Assembly: GCA_032191485.1 (NCBI GenBank)
Contig: JAVDOI010000120.1
Span: 114,501-178,500 of the forward strand
Direction: 5' to 3'
DNA: 64,000 bases
Source of the DNA: Leptoclinus maculatus
Taxonomy: Eukaryota > Chordata > Actinopteri > Perciformes > Stichaeidae
A program made the position numbers and the translations under genes. Below, one piece after another: positions 46,337 through 59,994 of the stretch. Under the pieces are notes generated by a model. The model worked only from the letters and a program-made list of their open reading frames with translations, was not told where the DNA came from and ran no database searches. How positions within the stretch are numbered: position 1 is the stretch's first letter; each line of letters starts with the position of its first letter.

Positions 46337-49300
46337 TCACACCCGGTCTTCCTGCTCCTCTGAGTCTTCTGTCTGTGCTGCAGTGTTTGAGTCGTTCTCA
46401 TACTCAGGATCAGAGTCTAACTGATGGAGAGAGACGACAAGATGAGAGTCAAAGGCCTCAGAGATGGACTTCAGATGCTTCTGTAACGTTAGTTATTTTA
46501 ACCCAAACAAAGATCTGTTCCTAAACCTAATTAAGTAGTTTTGTTGAGTAAACCTAACTAAGTTATCTTCTGTGAAGACAGAAGTTTGTTTTGAAAAGAC
46601 TGTGTGAGTGTAACGAGCTGAAATTGACACGTGTTGCTGGTTTTTGTAGAAAAACTTATCGAAGGATTTCATACAAACCGTTGTGTGAGGATACGTTGAT
46701 CAAATACATATTGTTGTCTTTTCTGTCTACTTCTCTCTGATATTTTACAACGATTATTGTACAAATCTGCCATCATTTCCTTTGGAATATCTCTTACTGA
46801 TATTGTTGAAAAGTATTATTGACATGCTGGCATGCAGAAACTAACCAAAGGGGGAGGGGCCTAGTGGAGGGTCAGTCAGAGACTGTTTCCTTTAAATTGC
46901 TCTTTGGTACAAAGTACATTTGCAGTAAACGTGGTTGTAAAATGTGTGAGAGTAAATACACATAGGTGGTTCATAAAAATAAAGATCACTAATGAAGTTA
47001 CGTGTTAATCATCTTGATGACCTCATAATAAGAACAAACAATGACCCTTTGGTGAGTTCTGTCACTGAGGCCACATCTCTCTCTCACCTCCACAGTCTCT
47101 ATGGGTTCATGTGGTTCAGTGGTGGAGCTCAGAGCTTTCTTCTTCCTGGATTGAACCCAACAACAAACAAATACCACAAATGAATAAATTAAACATTTAA
47201 TGACAACTCCAAAACTATTAAAGGAAGTATTCAAAGTGAAAGATCAGTGAGGATTAGTTCTTGTAGTTTTACCTCATCCACAGACAAAAGAGAAGCAGAG
47301 AAATCGGAATCGCAACCACCAGAGTCAACCTGGTGTTATGTATGATCATTGTTGTTTTATCTAGAACAGGAGACAGACAGTTATTAGATATTAGTGGTGT
47401 AACGGACCAGTGGATCTGTGATCCGTACTGACGATCGTTATCCTCCAATATTCAGTAAAATATGTGATCAGAACATCATTCATGTGTTTCTAGTCTGATA
47501 ATGTTACATTGTAAACAACCAATCAGTGTTTAAACCACTCCTGTTGGTTTAAACACTATACTAGTACTAGAGAGCTAGTAACGTTAGCAGCACCGCTAAT
47601 GGCTAACCAACAGAGGTTCACTTCAGTTACATTACAGTCATTTAGCAGACGCTTTTGTCCAAAGCGACTTACAATTCAGATTCTATCACATTTCTACACC
47701 GTAGGCACAGCTACGGGAGCAATGTTCGGGGTTAAGTGTCATGTGTCAAGGACACATTGACTGCTTTCCACTTAGCCACAGTCGCCACAGCTACATTATG
47801 ATGCCTTCAGGCTCTGCTCAGTGAAAATGAGTACTGGCTGGAGGTAAATTATAAAGTTATCATGATGTGTTCACATGTAATCTGTAAAATGTAGTTTTGG
47901 TGGGAGGAGATGTTTTACAACATAAATAGATAGATATTAGAGATGAATTATGAGCTATTTACACTAACTCTAATAATACATCATTAAAGCTACTAATGAC
48001 AAGATCTGTTTTAATCAAAGAAAAAACTATATTTTATTTCTGAATCATTTGAATTGTGTGTTTTTATGAAGAAAAAATTACTATAGATGACTATAACAAA
48101 GTAAAATGATAACATTTAGTATTTTGATGGTTTACAGACTAAAGAACGGTTGAAATGATTTTTGGGACGGTGGCAAAAAAATGTAGTCTGAAGCCTCGTA
48201 GACCAGCTGCTATAATCTAACAACAATATGGATCATCAATAATCAGCTATTAGTATCAGCAGGAAAACAAACGTGATCAGAGATCTAAAAGTTATATTTG
48301 CTTTCTTATTTCTTTTGTCATGATCCGATCTTTGATCCGATCCGTGACTCTGATCCGTGATACGATCTGAACCGTGAGTTTTATGATCCGTTGCACCACT
48401 ATTCGATAAACAACACTTTACCTTATTAGAAGGATTGATTCATGAATAAACTGTAAACTTCAAGAAATAAATCAGACGATGCTGTTTGTTAGTCAGATGT
48501 AAAGTGGAGTTATGACTTCATATGATTCACCTGACACTTCAATCAGGTATGAGGAGGAGTTACTACGTCCTCTTCTGTTCTGGGCTTCACAGGAATAACT
48601 CCCACTGTGTTCAGCTCTGATGTCAGTGATGATGAAGATCTGTCCTGATGCTTTTGGTGAGTCTTCATCCTCCTTGTACCAGGTGTAGTTAGCTGCTGGG
48701 TTAGCATCACTGCTACAGGTCAGAGTCACTGAACTGCCCTCCACTATCTCAGCAGAGGGACTCACTGACACAGAGGGAAGCTTTGGAGCATCTGGAGGAG
48801 ACGTGTTAACAGAGATTATTCTAGGTTAATAGTTGAAAAAATAAACTGTCAATGGCTGTGTGAAGCAGCATTTTAGGATTTGAAGTTGGTCTGACAAATG
48901 GATGTGTGATGGTTTGAATCTTGTTCCAAAATGGCATAAAACCCTAAAATGTCCTGAAGCTGCTCGGTGAATTACAGCAGACTGAATGTGAAGCAAGTAG
49001 AGCTGAAGAAAGTAGTTATGATCAGTGGAATCTTCTCCTGCAAAGACTGGACAGATTTAAGATGTTTGTTATCTTTTAATAAACTGTTTCACTCACATTT
49101 CACATCAACATAGATGTATTTAGACGTCCTCCCCAGCAGGTTCTCAGCTCTACAGTAATACTGTCCAGAGTCAGAGGACTGGATGGAGCTGAAGACAAGC
49201 TGAGGTTCTTCACTGAGAGGAGGAGGGTCTGGATCTTCATCCTCCTTGTACCAGGTGTAGTTAGCTGCTGGGTTAGCATCACTGCTACAGGTCAGAGTCA

Positions 49301-49416
49301 CTGAACTGCCCTCCACTATCTCAGCAGAGGGACTCACTGACACAGAGGGAAGCTTTGGAGCATCTGGAGGAGAAGATATTCACGTGAATCAACTTTAAGA
49401 TGAGAATACTATTTCA

Positions 49417-49457
<41 letters not shown>

Positions 49458-52400
49458 CTTCTACATGTAGACTGAGGGGCCAGGGATTGAACCACCGACC
49501 CTCTGATTAGTGGACCACAGCTCTGCCTCCTGAGGAATGTTGTGCTTCATATTGTTGGTTCCTCTAAAGTCACATACAGTGACAGTCTGGTGCCGCCATA
49601 TGAAATGTTGTTGAACCTCCACAGGCTGACACAGTGGAGTAAACTGTTGTGTAATATCAAATAATGTTTGTAACAACTCTCAAAATCTGTATCATAAGAA
49701 AACTGCTATAATATAATATGCTGTATTTTACTCACATGTACCACTGCTATATTATACTTTCAAGAACACAAGGCTTGAGCCTGAGGAATGCGTGTGTGGA
49801 AAAGAGCACTTTTCAGCCTGCAAGTACACTAACTCATAGGTTGTATATGTTCCAGTGACAGGAAACGGGCCTCTCTCTTCGTTCCAGTTGACTATTGCGC
49901 AATAGGCCTTACGTAATAAAGTCTTGTGCAAAACATCAGCTGAGCAAGAGGAGGGGAGAAGGAGGGGTGAAGCTGAGTAAAAGGGAGGCAGAAGAAAAGG
50001 AGAGGAGGGTGTTCTGCGGAAGGCCTTATAAAAACAGCGCACTCACATTAAACTTTGCTTTTTTAGTCTTAGGAGTCTTAGTAGTACTTCACTTCTTTAA
50101 GTTTTTAGTTTACTTCAAACTTATAGCTTTTGAGCTTTTGAGCATTTGCTCTCAGACCTATCTTAGTTTTTGCAGCATAGAGTCCCTTAAAACGGAAACT
50201 TCCTAAAAAAAACAAAAAAAAGAATAAAAGGAAATAGCTTTAGCATATAGACTTGTCATATAGACTTGTAACTGCTTGATTGTGAAAATAAAGATACTTG
50301 CTCTACCATAAGTATTGCAAGGGACTTTATTAGAGTTTCCTCTTTCTTTTTTTTCTCCCCCTTCATCGTATCCAGGAGAGGCACCGGAGCTGCATCGACC
50401 GAGGTGAGTGTGAATCTAATTTAGACTCGTGATTGGTTAAACTTTAAAAACGTCTTTAAAGAAAACAAAAAGAAGGTTGTTTAAAGTGGGGTAAATCCAC
50501 CCACAGGTTCTGCCTAAGTGTCCTGGTAGTTTAGACGTCTATCTAAATCCCACAGAGTGAACCTATGTGAACCGGATTCGAGCAGTTCAGCGCAAGCTGT
50601 TCTGAAACCTAAAAATCCTCCTTGAAATCGTTGCCCAACATTATTAAACCGATAGACTAATGCAGTAAGGAAATAAGGGGGCGGGAGGCGATCGTTCCTA
50701 TTGTGGGAGAGTATCTTTGGTGTCGAAATAGGGGCAAAGAGTTTGCTACAAACCGGCCAGCCTCCTCGGAAGCCTGAGACACTAAGAGAAAATAACCAAT
50801 AGTCAATTGTTGAAGAGAGAAAACGCAACAAAACTTACACACTGAAGGAGAACAGTGATTCTCATATCCGCCTACAGCACAGGAATAGCTGTCTGAAGAA
50901 CCAAAGATGACGAAATAAGAAGATTCTGTCCTGATGTAATGTCCATTCTTGTACCAGTAGGAAGGATAACCAGGCAGAACATAACTGCTGAGACACTTCA
51001 TCTCCGACCAGGTAGAATCATATCTGCTCACCTCCACCTGGAGACCTGGATCTGTGAAGAAGGAACAGAAATGTTATTTTATTAAACTGTCAACATTCAC
51101 ACAAGACATTTATATTCTAGTTTTCTAGATGTTGAACATTTGGAGATGATTAACATGTGAATTAAAATGTTACCTGTGACGGACAAAGTGACTCCAGGTG
51201 AACCACTATATTTATCTTTTGGTTGGTTTGTTGTGAACCTGAACTTGTACTCAGCTGAGTCGCTCTCTCTCAGGTCTGTGATTCTCAGAATGCACATCTT
51301 CTCAGAACAAGAGTAGAACACACGACCTGAATACTCAGAGTCTGTTCTCAGATCCACAGGTTCACCATCTTTCTCTTTAGTAAACCAGAATCTGTTCCTG
51401 ATATCACCGTGCTTTATTCTAGATGGGTATGTGTAGCTGCAGTGTATGAACACTGTTGATCCTTTTACACCACAGACCTCAGTAGGAGTGTAAGTCACTC
51501 CCCAGTCATCCTGACTCTGTATCACTGAAACACAGAGCACATCAGGAACCACAGTCAGACTCAGAACAACATCAGAGGACACACTCTCATTAGTAGTGAA
51601 GTAAAGAAAGAGTCAACGATGTACACATGATCTCTGCAGTTGGAAGGAACAGCAATGTATTGAACCTGTCAACTTAACCCTCCTGTCGTGTTCGTTTCTC
51701 CCCCCTTACTTTAGTGTTCCCGGTCAAATTTGACCGGTCTGTTTTAACTGCTCTTACATTAACACAAAAACCATTAATTAATCATAACCAAATTTTATTT
51801 AACACCCTTTTAAGCTGTAAACAATGTCTCAGACTAGTGGTTTACATGAATAACTGCTGTGAATATTCAAAGAATAGACACTGAAAATGTATCACCAAAT
51901 TAATTGAAAACTGTAAGGACATTGTTGACAGGAATATAGGCCTCCTGGACTCCGCATCCCACAGACGTTTTCTAGCCTCATTGTTTGACCGATATACTCC
52001 TGCTAGAATCAACAGACCCATGTAGGCTTGGAGGTCTACCTGGTCCAATGCTCTCCACGTGTCCCCAAACACACGCCTCCCCTCCAGGTTTGTCATGTCC
52101 AGTATAACACCCTCAATGGACTCTGGTAAAAGAGTTGGAAGCTGGACTTGAAGTCATCCACACGAGACGTTTCATATCGTGTTGGGCCTGGCGTCATCCT
52201 CATTATGTTTTCAACTCTCGCTCTGCCTCCTCTGTCCTGGGAGGATGAATACCAGAGCAGGTTGCCACCCTTGGACTGGAATGTCACCTCAGGTGCCTGT
52301 TCCTCTGGTGCTAGTTCCTCGCCATCTGTTGACTGGTCAGTCTCATAATAGTCCGGATCGAAATCAGGATCAATGTTGTCTTCAATTTCTGAGACATCTT

Positions 52401-52719
52401 CCTCTATCTCCGGTTCAATCTCCTCTTCATCTGGTTAAAAAATTAGGTCCAGAGCCTCTCTGACAGAAAATCTCCTCATCAGTGGCCTACTCATTGTGCT
52501 CACAGAGTAAAATGAGAGCAAGGCACAAATAAAGGTTTATTTAGGGGGAAAGTGAGAAGATACGAAACATTGTTTAGTCTGGAAGGTGTGGTTCACGTGG
52601 GGGGATGGGCACATGAGCGCGGTATAGAGATCGGTTCCAATAACAAACACCTGATTTTTTTGTTTGAAGTTTGAAATGTGTACAACTGCGTATATGGGGC
52701 TGTGAACAGGTGTTTACAC

Positions 52720-52794
<75 letters not shown>

Positions 52795-53821
52795 TATGGG
52801 AGGAGGGGTGGTTGTGGGTGTGTATGGGGCTGTTTTCCATCTGATGAATGGACATAATCTAGGTTTTCCCATTAATTTCCTATGGCGGTCACTTTTGACC
52901 GGGAACACCATGGGTGTTACAAAGTTGACTAAACCACTAAAAATTCAATGAAAGTGGTGATCAGCAATTTGATATGTTCAAATGCCTAGTGTGGAGGATA
53001 TCATGAGGCCTTGAGGTAATCAGATGTAAAAAACAATATTTATGATTGATTAAAGTTGTAAATCGGTCAGATTTGACCCGAACACGACAGGAGGGTTAAA
53101 CACAGTGAACAAGATAAAAAAGCAGAAGTTTAAATATTAGAAGGGTGCAGTTCATGAGAAAAAGAGTCTTCTTTGCTCTGTGGTTTTCTGTCTGTGGTCA
53201 GCTGCTGCAGAGTGAATGGAAACACAAGTCGACACAAACTTCAGATGTGAATTAAAGCATCTCTGGCCCCTCTGGCCCTAACTTACAACATATCCCTCTA
53301 AGAGACACCAACCAGGAAGAGAATCAAAATGAGCAGAAATACAATAAAAACTTCTCCAAAAAGGTGAAAAAACATCCTCAAAGAGACTCAAAATGAAAAC
53401 AGACTCTAAATGTGGTCGAATGCATCGAAACGCTGAACGATTGGAGGAAGTTCCACAGAGAGATATTGTTAATGTGCGTACAGTCATTACTTTCATCCAC
53501 ATAAACACAACTTTACTGTCTTAATGGAGCACAATTCTTCAGTTTATACAGTTTATGATGTTAAGGTACAAGTGTACAGAGATGCTGCTGGTGTTAAAAA
53601 CAGCTCTGTGTTGGTCGTCCTGTAAAGACTTCAATCTAAAGAAAGAAAAGTGAATGTTGCACCACATTTTATAACATCAGATCTGTTTATTAACTGAAAA
53701 CACACCTTCCTCTGTTTTCCTGAGGTGCACTAACGGCCTCACAATATAAATGTAGATGTACAGTACCTTGTACAGAGAGAAGGAAGACAACAAATCCACT
53801 GGCTGCTGCTGGTGAACTCAT
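46337..53821 (-). CDS. CD22/Siglec-like receptor, gene C (458 aa, YxN tail)
   Basis: Copy of gene B shifted by 20,688 bp. Exons: signal peptide 53767-53821, V D1 51174-51524, C2 D2 50839-51051, C2 D3 49097-49363, C2 D4 48531-48791, transmembrane 47273-47360, tail 47088-47145 and 46337-46420 (stop). The mature protein differs from B at only two seen positions, both in D1: Ser to Pro near the start of the domain and Leu to Phe at the B strand (STV-x-IHC). The signal peptide matches gene A, not B. It has the same YKFRF Arg, the same PEYENDS tail without ITIM, the same solo LTR after the D2 donor and the same piggyBac in the first intron. Likely function as for B. Confidence 0.87.
47392..48400. 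mobile_element. hAT-like non-autonomous element, copy 2
   Basis: Unit-duplicated copy of 26704-27712, with the same end words, hairpin and internal teleost core repeat. Confidence 0.6.
49418..49456. repeat. (TA)n(GA)n microsatellite at the U2/U3 junction
   Basis: Same run and same flanks as at 28730-28768. Confidence 0.9.
49459..49644 (-). repeat. tRNA-related SINE-like segment, copy 3
   Basis: Copy of 28771-28956 in U3, followed by the LTR. Confidence 0.45.
49645..50830 (+). mobile_element. Solo LTR, copy 2
   Basis: Same length (1186 bp), the same TGTTG...CAACA ends and the same AAAC target duplication (49641-49644, 50831-50834) as copy 1. It was therefore carried along by the unit duplication. 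TATA box at 50027-50034, AATAAA at 50287-50292. Confidence 0.85.
51842..52287 (-). pseudogene. piggyBac transposase N-terminal remnant, copy 2
   Basis: Copy of 31154-31599, with the same break between two frames and no catalytic domain. Confidence 0.83.
52722..52790. repeat. (TG)n microsatellite inside piggyBac copy 2
   Basis: About 33 TG units, against about 55 in the U2 copy. Confidence 0.96.
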
Positions 53822-56348
53822 AGCTGCTCCTCTCTGTTAAATCAACAGGTAGATCAGAAACACTTCATGTCAGTAAGTCAGAAACATTTCTACTTTAAAA
53901 AGGAGGGTGTGTCTTTGAAGTCAGCTCGTGTCTTCTGTGGTTGGTTCAACGCTGCTGATTAACACTTGCCTGGCTTCCTTCCTCTTCACATTGTTAATAT
54001 ACTTGAACAGACCAATGACCTCAATCCTCAAGTTGAAATAAATAAATAATTATTGCAGTTGTTTAGAAAACGATGCATGAACTTCTTGAAATTATGTTGT
54101 ATAGGAATGACAGTAAGAGAGTATTTCAAGTCAGGTCAAATGTATTAACAGCCCCAGTCTAACTGGGATACTGGGCTGGATGCTGGATAACTGGGCCATG
54201 AATAGAGACACGGGTAAAGCACTATGGTCTGTGATCCTCAAGGAAAGTGCACAGACGTTTTAGTGAGTGTGGAGAGCTGATGTTATGGTGAGGTCTGCGT
54301 CTAGCACGTCACCGCTTCCTGTTTCAGCTTTGAGAGGTGGTCTAATTCAAAAGAACATCTGAGGTAAAACTAACAATCGAACAATCCAGCAACATAAAAC
54401 GAGCTGTGTGAGGCTGCACTAAGGCACAGTGGTGCTCTAAGCTAAATCCTAATGTCAGCATGCTGACATGCTCACAATGACAATGTTAGCATTTTTATCT
54501 GTCAACAGGCTAACGTTTGGTAATTAGGAATAAACACAAAGTAAAGCAGAGGATGAGTGTTGCATTTCATCATAAATCAAAGTGATTGACAGATAAAATG
54601 AAAAGTCAGGGGATCACCAAAGTCTGTAGGATTCATCCTCAAGGGACCACGAATGTCCGTAAAACTTTTCAAGGCAATCCAATCAAATAGTTGTTGAGAT
54701 ATTTCAGGGTGGATCGACTGTCGACGTCCCTAAAGTCGCTGACTTACAGAAACACAGGGACGATACAGCGAACGTAACACTAAAAGTATTGTTCCAAAGG
54801 CGAGGCAGCAGTCCAGCAAAGGTTCAATCACCTCTTGGTTTTAACAGTTTTAAATCAACTAAAAGGCCTAAACCAGACCTCCATCAGAGTCTGTGTAACC
54901 TAAAGCTTAGACAACAGAGTGCTGCAGGAATGAGTCCTAAAATCCAGAAATGAGTCTGAGGTTCAGCACTTCCTGTTCCCTCGTCTCAAAGTCTTAGAGA
55001 AGGGGCAATTAAGTTTAATGAAACAAGAATTCCACCTTAAAATCAATTTTTTTTCTGAGAATACCTCATTAAATATCTGCCCAGCAATGAAAAGACATAA
55101 CAACCACAGCGAAGATTAAAAACAAACAATCCCGTCTCGACTATTGAAAAAAAAATGCTTCCATACTTCCAAATTTGCTCGGCTACTACATATTAATTTA
55201 GGTAGCTTTTCATTTTGTTTTGTGTCCACCTCAGAAAACAACAAAAAAAGCATTTTGCCGTCTGTTTAACTGTCAGCGACAGTCTGAAGTCACACTTTGA
55301 TTGACATGTTCAAGCACATATTTACATTGTTTCCTGTTAGCATAATAACAAAGAACTTCAAGTAAGTAAATTAAATTCTTTGGGTAGTAACTGAAATGAG
55401 ACTTAGGAGTCTAGAGCCATGCTAACATTAGCTAAAAAAAAACAATGACAATGCTAACATACTGTTCTCCATGCATACAATCTTAGTTTAGCGTGTTAGC
55501 ATGCCAACCGTTGCTAATTAGCAGTAAACACAAAGTACAGCTGAGGCTGATGGGAATGTCATTATTTTTCAAAAACTAAAGTGTTGGACAAAATTAAAGT
55601 TTTGATCGGATCATCGTGCCAGAAGATTAATTCATCCTCGCTGTTGAGCTACTTCAACAAAGATCAAAAAATGTCAACCTCATGGTGGCACTACAGAAAA
55701 CATCTGAAACATCGTAAGTCAAGAGGATGCGTCGTTTGGAAACCATGAATGTCTGTTCAAAATGTTACGGCAATACACCCTGCAGTCTGTGAGATGTTTC
55801 AGTCTGAACCAAAGTGGTGGATCGATCGACCGATAAACACACTTCACCTTACCGCCCGTATAGCCACAACGCTAGCAGGGCTACACTACAATAACCGGTT
55901 CTTAGTTGTGTCCATGTCTGTCCAAAATGTCGTCACGTCATCATTTTATGATATTAGACATTTGTGTGAAGTTGTCATAAACAGTGACCTTAGATTGCTG
56001 AATTCCAAAAATTCCTCCTTTTGAGTCCAAGTGGATGTTTGTGCCGGATGCAGTAAAATTCCCTCCAGGCGTTCCTGAGATATTACATTCACTAGGATGG
56101 GACGAACGTGGGTTCACATTGACCACCAAATTCAAATCATTTCATCCGTGAGTCCAGGTGGACCTCAGTGCCGAATTTGAAGAAACTCCCTCCTGGGGTT
56201 CCTGAGAAATCGCTTTCACAAGAAGGAGCCGGACGTTGGCCTACGAACGTACAGACAGAAGACAACACGTCTGTATAAAAACAGCAAACCATGAAATGTG
56301 AGTCAGTCTGTATGAAATCAAGACACATTGTTGAACTTTTCTTCTCAC
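53822..56348. other. Intergenic region X3 to C
   Basis: U3 equivalent of 33180-35710, with the same dispersed repeats and gene C promoter side. No exon was seen. The open frames at 55749-56135 lie in repeat. Confidence 0.6.
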
Positions 56349-57500
56349 CTGTGAGATGCTGTTTAGTCTCAGTCTGAGTTCACGCCGTTGATTGGGAAAC
56401 CTGTATCTTGTTGATAGGAGAGTGAAAGAAACAAATCATTGAATTCATCAATGTTTGTATTGAGCCGACGGCTGAATTATGAGTGTTAGTTTATATGATT
56501 ATAGTGATGCTCACCTAATCCACAGGTAGACAGAGATGACGATGACAAACAGGAAGAGAGAGAGTGTTCTTCCGATACTTGATCTCGATGCACCTGTAAT
56601 CACATAGAAGCACTGATGGTTCATTATCGGGTGTTTGAGTCCAAAAGATGTCTGTTCAGGTGGTTCATGTCATGTTAAGTGCAGTAAAAGACTCATGAAT
56701 ATCGGCCAAAAAAAGCAGATGTAGGGTGGTTACTACGTCTTCTCATGTTCTGGGCTTCACAGGAATAATTCCCACTGTGTTCAGCTCTGATGTCAGTGAT
56801 GATGAAGATCTGTCCTGATGCTTTTGGTGAGTCTTCATCCTCCTTGTACCAGGTGTAGTTAGCTCCTGGGTTAGCATCACTGCTACAGGTCAGAGTCACT
56901 GAACTGCCCTCCACTATCTCAGCAGAGGGACTCACTGACACAGAGGGAAGCTTTGGAGCATCTGGAGGAGAATATTAAGAGACGCAACTCGTTAGTATTT
57001 GATGGATTTGACTTCATCGGTTGTTGAGTGATTGAGTTTGATTTCATTCATAATACGAGTCAATGCTTTAAGTATAAAAAGGACTGCTGGTGATACATAG
57101 AAGATGTGTTCTTAGTTTGGGGAGGAGATAAAAATGTGATTCTAATGATTCTTTCAAAGGAATTATTTTTACATTTGGGGAAACCAAGAATAAACCAAGA
57201 TTACAATTTTAAAGCGACAGACTTCAAAACTAAACTTAATGCAGGTATATATTAAACCTGGTTGATGCAACATGTCTGTGGAATTGCTCCCACCAGCATA
57301 AACTTATCAGACAGTGAATTAATCGTACTGTACTTTTTAAAAAGTGACCTGTTGATGTTTTGTACTCACACTGAACATCTAATACGAGAGACGTAGAGTT
57401 GATCTCTCCATATTTATTCTTAGACTTGCAGTAGTAGATCCCTCTGTCCTCAGAGCTGATGGAGGTGAAACGATAAACGCCTTCTGGTCCCTGAAGCTTT
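56349..57500 (-). pseudogene. Truncated CD22-like pseudogene X3
   Basis: 3' remnant of an X-type gene. First tail exon 56349-56406, transmembrane exon 56515-56593, D9-type exon to 56961, and the 3' half of a D6-type exon (57370 to about 57500). In the D9 exon two bases are missing compared with X1 ('tggagttac' against 'tggttac' near 56728), shifting the frame, and the donor GT has become AT at about 56700. The two modules D7 and D8 are absent, replaced by about 150 bp not seen elsewhere. The 5' part is missing because piggyBac-like coding sequence starts inside the D6 exon. These independent lesions make it a pseudogene. Confidence 0.85.
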
Positions 57501-58171
57501 ATTTGGTGAACTCTCTCACAAAGAAGTCAGAGGGAGGCTCCATAAGATGGATCCGGGATGACCCCATTGTTTTTGTGAAATGGATGGACACGAGGGAAGT
57601 ATCTGTCTGCTCCACAATTCACACAGCATACTCTGGTAAAACTGTGCAGAGGAGGGTAAAACAAGATGGCTCCTGGTCAAGGGTATCAGTCCCCTGTCCC
57701 ACACCAGTTACAGAGTACAATGAACACATGGGTGGAGTTGATCGATCAGACCAGCTCATTCAATATTACTCTGCACAACACAAAACCATGCGTTGGTACA
57801 GGAACCTTTTTTATCATTTTCTGGACATTGCCACCACCAACAGCTACATCATTCATAAGGAACTCTGTCTGGCCCATCAAACAAAACCCATGACACACAG
57901 AGCTTTCATGGAGGAGCTGACTGCTGAGCTCTGTGACAAGTCTCTCCGCACAGCTCCTGCCCGGGCACCTACAGGTCATATTCCTGTGCCTATCGCTGAT
58001 ATCCAAAGTGCAGCAGGCCCCAGCTTGAAAGCCGCCACGGGTCGCAGGAGGTGTGAACATTGCCAAAGCCAAGGCCAGCGAAAGGACACACCGTGGAAAT
58101 GCCAGGAGTGTGATGTTTCCCTCTGCATGCAGCTGGACAGAAACTGTTTTGCAGCATGGCATAAGAGTTGA
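57500..58171 (+). pseudogene. 5'-truncated piggyBac transposase, C-terminal part
   Basis: Open for 222 codons with no proper start Met (its first usable codon is TTG). It shows the late piggyBac core: a 'VKWMDTREVSV' segment, then 'MGGVDRSDQ', the family hallmark after the catalytic domain, and a C-terminal Cys/His-rich zinc-finger-like region (CEHC, CQEC, C..C..H). The N-terminal half and both inverted repeats are missing, and it abuts the broken Ig exon of X3. It may be from the same family as the elements at 30990 and 51678, which keep only the N-terminal part. It is probably inactive. Capture as a host gene cannot be excluded, but no intron, promoter or start supports that. Confidence 0.88.
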
Positions 58172-58859
58172 AAGACTGAAACAATATTGTAAATAGTGTG
58201 TTTTTTCTGTTTTGTTTTTATAGTAAATATTTGGTTTGAAAACAAAAACTGTTGTAATGTTCATATTTCATTTGCACACATCCCATGAAGCTTGATCTGT
58301 AGTATGAAGTCATTACTCAGTCCCATTTTATCTCAGTCCCTCTAGTGGTGAAAGTAGAGTGACAACACCTCTACTCAAAAAACGATATTACAAAATTTGG
58401 TTTTAGACATTTATTATACATTTATCTACTATTTTATTCATATATTCCACTACTTATGTGAACCTAAGACTTTGCTAAACCAATTTCAAGCACCAAAACA
58501 TTTTATCCACATGAGTAAAGTTATGTTTTCACAAGAGATTTGAAGAATTTAAAAAATGTGACTACATTTTTCAGCTTTAGGGCCAAATTATCTATTTACA
58601 CAGTTCCTTAGGACAATTGGTGCCTCATTATATAGAGAGCTGAGATTGTTCTACACATTTTGATATAACACAGGGTTATGTATCATATATGCAAGTGCCT
58701 TTAATGCTGAATGAACATAACACACAGCTCACATTGAACATTTTCAGGTTCGCCTGAAAAGAATCCAATTTCTATTTATTTGAAATGATGCAGATACACC
58801 CAAATCACCCCTCATAAGTCATAGCACAACAGGTCAGGAGTCTCTCAAAATAAATGGCT

Positions 58860-59640
58860 TTGATAAAGTGAAGCAGGCCAGCGGTATCGATGTTTTTGTA
58901 CAGGTCAGCCGAGGTCAGCCGGCGTCAATTCTGATTTTGGAAGCAGCACTTTCAGCTGTTTTATTGTAATCGTATATACTATATAACTATATATTTCACT
59001 TCTTTTATCACTAATAGTGTTCAATCTATCTAATAAAGCAGTTTGGCATCATTTTGAGAGCCTGGGCCCAATATAAACCTGTGAAACAGAGGTTTTCCTC
59101 GTCTGATTTCCATGTTTACAGACTTCATTTGAACCTTACAGAGCCTTCTGATTGGCGGATTTTCGCCTTTGTGACACAGCGTTAGATGCGGAAGCGACAG
59201 GGATTGTAATGATACGTTATTTGAGTTGATTGAAAGAATTTTAAGCAAATAAAAATCGAAAACCGTGGCGCGCGCCCCCAAGTGTCAAAACCATTGGCCG
59301 AAATGGCAAAGACAGCCTATCCTTCATACAAGCACGTAGACACTAGTTTTTTTTACAGAACGACAGGCAGAGAGCAGCAGCACATGCTGAGAGGATTACT
59401 TTTGGACTCATGGCGATTTCCTTCGGAGAAAATATCTAAAGGTGCGATGCGTTTAAAATGTGTTGCTGTGTGGCTGATGGATTGATAACTTTTGAATGGT
59501 TTGAAGGAGTGGAATTTTGAAGCTTTCACCGGACTCGGGGTGGAATCAGCATGCGGTCTGATATCTGCTTTGTCTGTGAAGGTGCCATAGTTTTTGGTTG
59601 GTATCGGTAACGGAGAACATAGCTCGCCGTGTCCCGGCGA
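58860..59640 (+). mobile_element. Old diverged copy of the piggyBac-like MITE
   Basis: Keeps the order and many words of 19640-20020, such as the 'cagctgtt...attgta' stretch, 'aactatatatttcacttc' and 'gattggcggattttcg'. Much more diverged than the copies in the Ig cluster; no TTAA ends were found. Confidence 0.5.
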
Positions 59641-59994
59641 AAAATAGGTGAAGTTATGGTGAAATTATGGTAGTACTTGTAGTATATTGTAGTACTTTGT
59701 GTATATATGTTTTTGAGTGAGTAAAATAGCATACATTGGCCATTTTATCAGAATTTCTTCGTTACGTAGGTTTTTGATCTATCATAAAATTGAATTAATT
59801 CATAATTTATAATTTCATGCGTTCTCAGAAGTGATTTGCACTACACGTGTGTACTCTGTTTTGAGGAGGCTGTTCTTCAATTATCCGTTTTTTTTAGTAA
59901 CACCCGGCACAAAATAACGCTACAAAACGAAAGTAAGGTTTAGTTGGTGACCAAAGCTGCCTCCATGTCAGAGAGCAACCTCCAGATCTTAAAA

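Larger units (their letters stand above)
51678..53095 (-). mobile_element. Internally deleted piggyBac element, copy 2
   Basis: TTAA at 51674-51677 and 53096-53099, with the same terminal inverted repeats as copy 1. It is 1418 bp, shorter only because of the (TG)n tract (52722-52790). A transposase N-terminal remnant on the minus strand at 51842-52287 differs from copy 1 at a few residues. Confidence 0.93.
49457..57500. repeat. Tandem duplication unit U3 (truncated)
   Basis: Matches U2 from 28769 to about 37870, with two Ig exon modules missing near 56970-57120. It stops inside an Ig exon where piggyBac-like transposase coding sequence begins. It holds gene C's 5' half and the 3' part of pseudogene X3. 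Confidence 0.93.

Noticed and set aside
57746..58264. 172-residue minus-strand frame opposite the piggyBac fragment
   Set aside because: Shadow of the transposase coding strand; the plus-strand frame has clear family motifs.
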